The notes under the pieces are model-generated. The model made no database searches, was not told the DNA's origin, and worked only from the letters and a program-made list of their open reading frames with translations. A stretch of 64,000 nucleotides of DNA, taken from the NCBI GenBank assembly GCA_947359465.1, contig OX375881.1:116494738-116558737 (forward strand), in the 5' to 3' direction. Made by a program: the position numbers and the translations under genes. The DNA is from Metellina segmentata. Lineage: Eukaryota > Arthropoda > Arachnida > Araneae > Tetragnathidae. Each line of letters starts with the position of its first letter. The stretch's first letter is position 1. This document shows positions 57,637-64,000 of this stretch, in pieces.

Positions 57637-59036
57637 TAATTTCATACATTACTTATAAGGGGGGTCCTCTAGTGTCTAAGTGCAATATAGTAGAAAGCAT
57701 TCTCCAAAAGACATTCTCTGAGAAAAAAATGTTTATTCTGGAGATGGGGCAAACGACTTTTAAAGTTTACGTGGGATATATTAAATCATAATAACTAAAC
57801 AAATATAATCGACTTACAAATTTACAAAGAATGCAACAGCACACAATTTTTTATATTATCCACCGTTACTACTTTGAACTTTTTTTAAAATTTAATCTCA
57901 TGTTACCTAAGAGGTCGTATGTAAAAACACTTAAGCGTTTTACTTTTGGAAAGTTTTGAAAGTTCGAAAGAAATTTTAAACGGATGAGTGAATAATAGTT
58001 ATAATCTATATGTGTGAACTTTACTCTTTTACAAGAATCGTCGTTTTGTAAATACATTAGAAACTAAATGCGAAATGCAATTTTTTTTTAATCTCTATGT
58101 TGTTCATAATTTTAAGTTCTTTTTTTATGTAAATTTAGAATGACCGAGTTATAGCATCTGTTGTATCGGTCCGTACAGACTGAGTGGCCTTTTTGCGATT
58201 TGTGCAAGTGTTAACATCGTCTCAAAATTATGAGTTGTGGCTGATACAAGACCGTCGCTAATACCGGTTGTGTTCCATTACGATATAAACTCACTACTTA
58301 ACCTACCTGGAAATTTCAGCACACTGTAGGGTGTTGTACGTACTTTAATAAAATAAATATTTTTCAAAACCTTCTACGTTCTCAACTTATGAGCATTGAT
58401 GCCAGAGGGCGTTGTATGCAAATCGTTTATTAAATTCCACAATTGCAACTCGAATTTCGCATGTGATCGAGCAATAAACAAAAGGTGGACATGCATCAAA
58501 TGCAGCGGTTGATAAAATTTGCAGTACAGGGACAAAAAAAAATATTTCGACGCTTTGGTTTTTCAAATAAAATTTGCACACACTACATTCATAAGACGAA
58601 TGATAATTATTACTAAATAAAAAATAAATTGCTGGGCGGTAAAGCTTAATACCAAGGATTAGTGAAAGCAATTTAAAGTTCTTAAACGGTGGAAACTAGA
58701 TTTCGGAAATTTATAAAACGGTTAAGATTGATAACACTTTTTCTGTTAATAAAAATTGAAATGCAGGATAGAAAATAAAGAGTACTATTCAGATCTATAA
58801 AGCAATAAAACCCAAATAAACCAACCAACTATAATGTAGGGCAACTTTACATTATCAACCGCATCACAATATTGTCTTTCACCTCAAAGTAAACGACAAA
58901 ACGCCGTTCTTATGGAACGTCATTCTTAATCTCAAGTCTTTAAATCAATAAATACATGAATATCCTGCTAATTGTTTGCTTCTATTCATTCAGTCGTAAA
59001 CGGTAAAAATATATTTGTTTCATTAAAAAATTCATC
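57637..59036. other. Repeat-rich DNA without genes
   Basis: Contains the 75-bp dispersed block (57788-57865) and repeat B copy 2 (58165-58460). Otherwise unassigned. Confidence 0.5.
58165..58460 (+). repeat. Dispersed repeat B, second copy
   Basis: Collinear with 54950-55265, same orientation, and here not joined to a Tc1 relic. Confidence 0.75.
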
Positions 59037-59569
59037 GAAGAAACTATTTTGGTACAGACAATTCTGGTTTAAGAAGAAGATTAGTAAATTTCGAAGCGCA
59101 CTAAGAGATCGTCCAACAACTTTAATCATAACGACCCTAAGACTTGTTGTACTATCCCGCTCCACTCTTACTAAAATAAAATTTTAAAATATTTTAAATA
59201 AAATAGGAGGGTGTAATTCGCTATTAAGCTTCAATGCTTGAAAGAACTTCGAAGTTGGAACTTAATTTTATACTACGTGCGATCTTTGTGATAAGCTGAT
59301 TAACTCTATCAATTGAAAGACACAATAAATTTTAAATATTTGGAATAATTTTTGAGTTTTTATACATACAAAATACATTAAAACACATTTGATCTAGAGG
59401 TGACGGTAAAAATGTGCTTCCTTAAGGTCATGTTTCTAAACATTGAGCCTAATTTTTAAATTTAATTGCTTAAAATGTAATGTACGACTTTAAAAGTAGA
59501 CGGATAATCGATAGCCTGATTGGTTGATTTCGAGTTTGAGAAACCATCCACAGATAGTTGGGACCTTAA

Positions 59570-62355
59570 GGGGAGTTAGTACCTTTCAACCTTCAAAAAA
59601 TCGATTTTTCAAATTCATTTTTAAAAAATTATTTAGACTGTTTAGAACATTTCAAAACAAACCGCATCAAAATCGGTACATAATTAAGCTCACAGTGATA
59701 AAAAACGTAATTGTAAACAGTGACAGCATGTAAACAAAAGCACGTTTCCGCTGGTTTCGGTTTGACACCAGAATACGTATTGGGATGTCTTCATGTCTAG
59801 CTATTGTCAAACTTCGGTATCTTTTTAAATATTGAGTTTAGAAAAGAAGCTTGGATACTACTCAACACAACTCACATTTACTTTAACTTAGGTGTTTACT
59901 GTTGTATCCAAATTCAAATCCGTTTGCCGTCTATTTGCTGTGAATCGGAAGTGATTTAGCGCTATTACAGTATATTCGATTGTGCTTATTTCTTTGCATA
60001 TATCTTTTTTATAATGTCTTATAAATCATCTCGAAGAAATTCCGATTTCCAACAAAAGAAACGACGATTTTGTGGAAATAGGTTTAACAAGGATCCATCC
60101 GAAATAAGTGAATCTGGAACGTCTGCTTCTGCTAAAAAGATACGTCTGGATAACTCTTCATTAGAAGTAACTTCCAATGAAGATAATGGATACAGAATAA
60201 TCCATATTGATATTCTTTGTAAAGAATTATCGAAATTCTTGAAATGCAACTCCTGTGGTTCAGCAGCTGTCCTGAAGGAGAGGATATTGTATGGGCTTGC
60301 ATCTGAACTGTGCATTGAGTGCCTGGAATGCCCAACTTTGATGAAATTTAGAAGTTCTCCGTTAGTTGACTCCAGCAAGCATGAGTATGAGGTGAACTCG
60401 AGGATTGTTTACACCATGCGTACACTAGGGTTGGGGTTGCGTGGTGTTAACAACTTTTGTTCTGCAATGGATTTGCCTCCTCCTGTGTCACAAAAACCCT
60501 ATGACAGATTTTTGGAAAAAATCAAAACAGCCAGCTCCAAAGTAGCAACCAAGTCCATGAAGGATGCAGCAGAGAATGAAACTTCTCTGACTGAATGCGA
60601 CGAGATCTGTATCAGCGGTGATGGCACGTGGAAGACACGAGGTCATACGTCAAAGATGGGAGTTTGCAGTGTCATCGGCGACATGACTGGAAAAGTTCTG
60701 GACGTGGAGGTGTCGTCATACTGCAAGGGCTGTGACCAGTGGAAAGGTCCAAAACGTGGAGGAAAATATGACGAGTGGCTGGAAAATCATTTGAAGATCT
60801 GTAAAAAGAACCATATTGGATCTTCAGGTAAAATGGAAGTGGACGGAATGGTAAAAATATTTCAACGGTCAATTTCTTCTAGAAAGGTCAAGTACGTGAA
60901 ATACATAGGTGATGGAGACACCAAAACGTTTCCTGAAATACAAAAGTCGGTACATTATTGTGTTGATAAAGTCGAATGTGTAGGGCATATTCAAAAACGG
61001 ATGGGAACCAGACTGAGAAAGTTGAAGACCTTCCAACGAGGCAAGAAATTAACGGATGGGAAAAGCGTCAGTGGAAAAAATCGACTAACTGACAAACTAA
61101 TAGACAAGTTTACAACCTACTATGGGAATGCCATCAGGGAGAATCGGGACTCAGTAAAGGACATGCGGCAAGCTATTTGGGCTATTTACTGCCATTACAG
61201 ATCCACTGACGCTGATCCTATGCATCAATTTTGCCCAAGTGGAGAGACATCATGGTGTCGATACAAGAAAGCTGAGGCCACAAACTCTTCCCATCATCAC
61301 GACAATTTAGTGCCAACTGCTGTGATGGATTTCATCAAGCCAGTGTTTGCTGAACTGTCTTCACCCAAGCTATTAAGAAAATGTTTAGGTGGCAAGACTC
61401 AAAATGCCAACGAGTCGTTCAACTGCACCATTTGGAAGTATTGTCCCAAAACATCAGGGTGCTCAAAAATTGTTGGAGATATCGCAGTGAATGAGGCAGT
61501 TGTGATTTTTAACGAAGGTATGGCTGGACGTATTGGCATCATGAATACTCTCGGATTTCACGTGGGACGCCTTTCTCATGTCTCGGCAGCCCAGGCAGAT
61601 TACATACGCGTTAAAGCAGCAGATGTAAAATCCAGATCGTCCACTTTAGAGGCCCGAAGAGCGAACAGGATGAGGAAAAAAAGCTGCCAATGAGCATTTC
61701 CTTAACATAGAAGGTACCACCTATGAAGCAGGCGGTTTTTAAGTGCCACAAGAGGTATATTTTTTTAAATAATCAAAGTTTTATCTTTAATTGCGTTTTT
61801 CTCATTTTCACATTTTTGGACTTTCCCGCAAGTTTAAAAAAAATCTAATAAACCTAGAGTTAAGAAATTTTGTATGGTTATTCTAAAAGTAGATCTTAGT
61901 TCTCTGAACTATGGATTTGTGTATGAGAGCTATAGTTTTTTATTTATGGATCCATACATGCTAAAAATTTTCAAAGTTGACTTATTTTAAAATTTATAAT
62001 TTTTATAAATATTTCTACTTCAAATATCACAAATTCCTTAGTTCACAGAATTAAAGCATTCATGTGCTTCAATTTGGTGCAAACATTTGGGTTTTACAGT
62101 GCATCTTTCAAAAGTTATTTTGCGGGAAAGTTAAGCGGGTAAATTTCAAAACGAAAACATTGTGTATTGTTTTTGCTAGGTTTTATAAAATAGAATTTTT
62201 AATTACAAATATGACTGCAGTTTTTTAAAAGTCATTCACTTATCTTTAAACTGTATCAATTTTATACTAAAATATACAAAACTCAATTATTTATGATGAA
62301 TCGAAAAAAGTATGTTTTCGCGAGCAACGCAAGGTCTAAAAGGTACTAACTCCCC
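59570..62355 (+). mobile_element. Kolobok-like DNA transposon, apparently intact
   Basis: 2786 bp flanked by TTAA (59566-59569, 62356-62359). Both ends begin GGGGAGTTAGTACCTTT, a perfect 17-bp TIR. The undamaged repeat copy shows the empty site (TGAA, near 51632). One transposase frame with no stops fills the centre, with an AATAAA downstream near 61848. TTAA targets occur in piggyBac and Kolobok; the protein is not piggyBac-like. Intact TIRs, target duplication and frame suggest recent movement. Confidence 0.85.
60014..61693 (+). CDS. Kolobok/Mutator-like transposase, 559 aa
   Basis: Complete ATG-to-TGA frame. A basic N-terminus (residues 1-45) is followed by a cysteine cluster (C78, C81, C100, C103, C106) that may bind zinc. 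The core shows the Mutator-like domain wording: ISGDGTWKTRGHTS with D203, VSSYCKGC about 30 residues on, KYIGDGDTKTF with D302, and TQNANESFNCTIW with E467, a likely DDE triad. A C-terminal ALA/ARG-rich basic tail follows. Such enzymes excise and insert their element through the TIRs. I assign Kolobok by TTAA target plus this domain; a novel Mutator-type group is the alternative. Confidence 0.85.
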   Translation: MSYKSSRRNSDFQQKKRRFCGNRFNKDPSEISESGTSASAKKIRLDNSSLEVTSNEDNGYRIIHIDILCKELSKFLKCNSCGSAAVLKERILYGLASELCIECLECPTLMKFRSSPLVDSSKHEYEVNSRIVYTMRTLGLGLRGVNNFCSAMDLPPPVSQKPYDRFLEKIKTASSKVATKSMKDAAENETSLTECDEICISGDGTWKTRGHTSKMGVCSVIGDMTGKVLDVEVSSYCKGCDQWKGPKRGGKYDEWLENHLKICKKNHIGSSGKMEVDGMVKIFQRSISSRKVKYVKYIGDGDTKTFPEIQKSVHYCVDKVECVGHIQKRMGTRLRKLKTFQRGKKLTDGKSVSGKNRLTDKLIDKFTTYYGNAIRENRDSVKDMRQAIWAIYCHYRSTDADPMHQFCPSGETSWCRYKKAEATNSSHHHDNLVPTAVMDFIKPVFAELSSPKLLRKCLGGKTQNANESFNCTIWKYCPKTSGCSKIVGDIAVNEAVVIFNEGMAGRIGIMNTLGFHVGRLSHVSAAQADYIRVKAADVKSRSSTLEARRANRMRKKSCQ

Positions 62356-62407
62356 TTAAATGTCTTGGAGAATTTGGGTGAAACTCACATGCATTATACA
62401 CTGCCCT

Positions 62408-62925
62408 ACAACAATGGACCGCACAGTAAGGTGTAATGGTATTAGTAATCGAACAAGGATTTCAACAAGGTTTTGATACACAGCTATAGGTATTTGTGTC
62501 CATTCCTGCTGCAAGATTGTCGCCAGCTCAGCGGTTGATTTCGGACGTGGTTCTCTGTTCCGTAAGCGTCGCTCAAACTCGTCCAAGAAATGTTCTAAGG
62601 CGTTTAGGACTGAACTCTGAGCAGGCCAGGAAAGATTTTTTATAGCTTGATACCACTGCTTGAAACAGACTGCTACATGGCATGGAGTGTTGTCGTCCTG
62701 GAAGTAAAATTCGATGATTCCATAAATTTGCCAAAGAGTAGGAAGAACCTCATTCTCCGAAATGTTCATGTAGGCGTCAGCGTTCAATTAACCAGGAACA
62801 ACAAGCAAAGGTCTCATGCCACACCACGAAAACATCCTCAAACAAAAAGTCGTATTTTATGCTAATCCGCTGTTGTCCGGTCCAGTATTATAGGCTGGTG
62901 TATAAATATATAGACCATTGTGATT
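62408..62925 (-). pseudogene. Tc1-like C-terminal relic inserted in the repeat
   Basis: Minus-strand frame of about 140 codons: LPTLWQIYGI.EFYFQDDNTPCHVA (second catalytic Asp region), LSWPAQSSVLNALEHFLDEFERRLRNREPRP (third position, Glu in LEHF) and TELATILQQEW-like helices. The first catalytic part and the DNA-binding domain are gone. Ends carry weak inverted ACAATGG motifs. Confidence 0.75.
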
Positions 62926-63075
62926 CTGATTTTTTACCATACATTGGGAGTAAACTATCTGGTGTTCTGTTGTAATTGGGAAGAGAGGGGTGATAGTTGT
63001 TGAATTGAGTTGCCAGACGATGACAGATACCCCAAGTCCTGAAAAAGATAGTAGGGATCGGGACAAATCCCTACA

Positions 63076-63847
63076 TCTCTAATATTATAAAAGGAAGTGT
63101 TTCTCTGTTTGTTTGTTTGCTTATTGCCCGCAAAGTCCTGACGAATCCAGGGGGCATTTAAAATAATAGAATTTTGCATACAGGTAGTAAGAATGTTTTG
63201 CAATTTTTGAGTCGCGGCGAATTTTACAATTTATTCTAGAACATTTTAAAATAAATTTAATAGTTTTTTTCACCGTTCTTCCTTCTTCTGCGGAACGAAG
63301 AAACATCAAAATTTAGTCCTTTCACCCTCACTTCTCGATGACGTCAGCTTTTGGAACCTTGACAAGTTTTTTTCATCTCCCATCTAGAATGGGAGGGAAC
63401 AGATTCGAATGACGTTCGTTTGATTGGAGATCATACATTTTAATTTTCGGTGAAACGGATTCGAGTGTGAAGAAAAAGAAACTATTAAAGTTATCAAAGG
63501 CGTTCTTCAGTGCTTTTTTCTATATCAGCGATCGTTACAGAGAAAATAAAAATTTTAACGGATTTGAAATCTGCGGAAAATATTACACTGGAAAGATACC
63601 TTTTACGTTTGATTTTCTTTTAATAAATAATTTATCTATTAAATATTTATATTTTTTGGTTTGCGAAGCAAACCAACACCACGGGCAACTCCTTCATGGC
63701 TGTTATCCAATAGGCTACAAATTCGCAAACCAAATGGAAATCCATGGTGCCTGTTGTCCAATAGGCTACGAATTCCCGTTTGGTTTGCGAAGCAAACCAT
63801 TAACCCCACAAAAAACAACTGGCCCGGGCAAGCCAATCAGTGGCTAG
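63076..63847 (+). mobile_element. Non-autonomous Helitron in the repeat
   Basis: 772 bp. Begins TCTCTAATATTATAAAAGG and ends ACTGGCCCGGGCAAGCCA...CAGTGGCTAG: a subterminal hairpin then CTAG. The empty site in the other repeat copy reads CCCTACA/TTACGTATATCC, so it inserted between A and T. Two identical hairpins GGTTTGCGAAGCAAACC lie at 63658-63674 and 63782-63798. No Rep/helicase gene. Confidence 0.88.
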
Positions 63848-64000
63848 TTATTAATATCTGTAAAGAATGTGAACACCTTCTATTCGATGTTTTAATTTAG
63901 AAGAGCAGTTTGCTGACTGTTCTGTATAGAAATTATTCACAGTTAGAGAAATCAGATCTAATTGTTTTCCATCACCATTTTCAACAGACATTTTTTTATA

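Larger units (their letters stand above)
59037..63970 (+). repeat. Long dispersed repeat, copy split by three insertions
   Basis: Segments 59037-59565, 62356-62407, about 62926-63075 and 63848-63970 match 51105-51975 in order. Removing the insertions (2786 bp plus TTAA, about 518 bp, 772 bp) leaves about 860 bp, close to the 870 bp of the uninterrupted copy. Confidence 0.85.

Noticed and set aside
60019..60378. 119-codon minus-strand frame
   Set aside because: Shadow of the Kolobok-like transposase on the other strand.
63656..63800. CRISPR-like repeats
   Set aside because: Only two repeats, palindromic, within a Helitron 3' region in a eukaryotic genome.

Overview
The window is AT-rich animal DNA. 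It has multi-exon genes with GT-AG introns, tRNA-derived SINE debris and a dense load of DNA transposons and retrotransposons. Gene content and the style of the Ty3-like elements suggest an arthropod, probably a chelicerate such as a spider; this is inference, because no marker here fixes the species.

Two host genes are recognisable. On the minus strand, 18856-19906 holds the last two coding exons of a peripherin-2/ROM1 (RDS)-like tetraspanin; upstream exons were not found. On the plus strand, 37192-45216 holds at least ten exons of an IQSEC/BRAG-type Arf guanine-nucleotide exchange factor (Drosophila schizo/loner relatives), with a Sec7 domain followed by a PH domain. Its N-terminal exons, including any IQ motif, were not found.

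Nearly everything else is mobile DNA. 0-10 kb: two inverted copies (1853-2742, 7927-8815) of an 890-bp terminal-inverted-repeat element that carries a tRNA-like segment, flanking a broken Ty3/gypsy element. 9.8-14.7 kb: a structurally resolvable non-autonomous LTR retrotransposon on the minus strand (352-bp LTRs, 5-bp target duplication, PBS, polypurine tract). One LTR is split by a TTA-flanked, PIF/Harbinger-like element that itself contains a LINE fragment. 15-28.6 kb: LINE relic, long-TIR MITE, the tetraspanin exons, a DD41D mariner-type element with one in-frame stop, Tc1 relics, a second Ty3-like element in which integrase follows protease without an intervening RT, and a piggyBac relic with a Tc1 copy nested in it. 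28.6-37 kb: mostly unassigned DNA with a Tc1 deletion derivative, a MITE and SINEs. 45-59 kb: a 285-bp tandem array, SINEs, a heat-shock-element/TATA cassette that looks like an LTR, a Tc1 relic, and a minus-strand Helitron. 59-64 kb: a second copy of the repeat at 51.1-52.0 kb, split by three insertions: an apparently intact TTAA-flanked Kolobok-like element with a 559-aa transposase, a Tc1 relic and a Helitron.

The undamaged repeat copy at 51 kb serves as an empty-site reference for all three insertions, so their ends can be read almost to the base. The best candidate for something active or new is the Kolobok-like element. Next are the heat-shock-element LTR, the integrase-before-RT Ty3 element and the tRNA-bearing TIR family.
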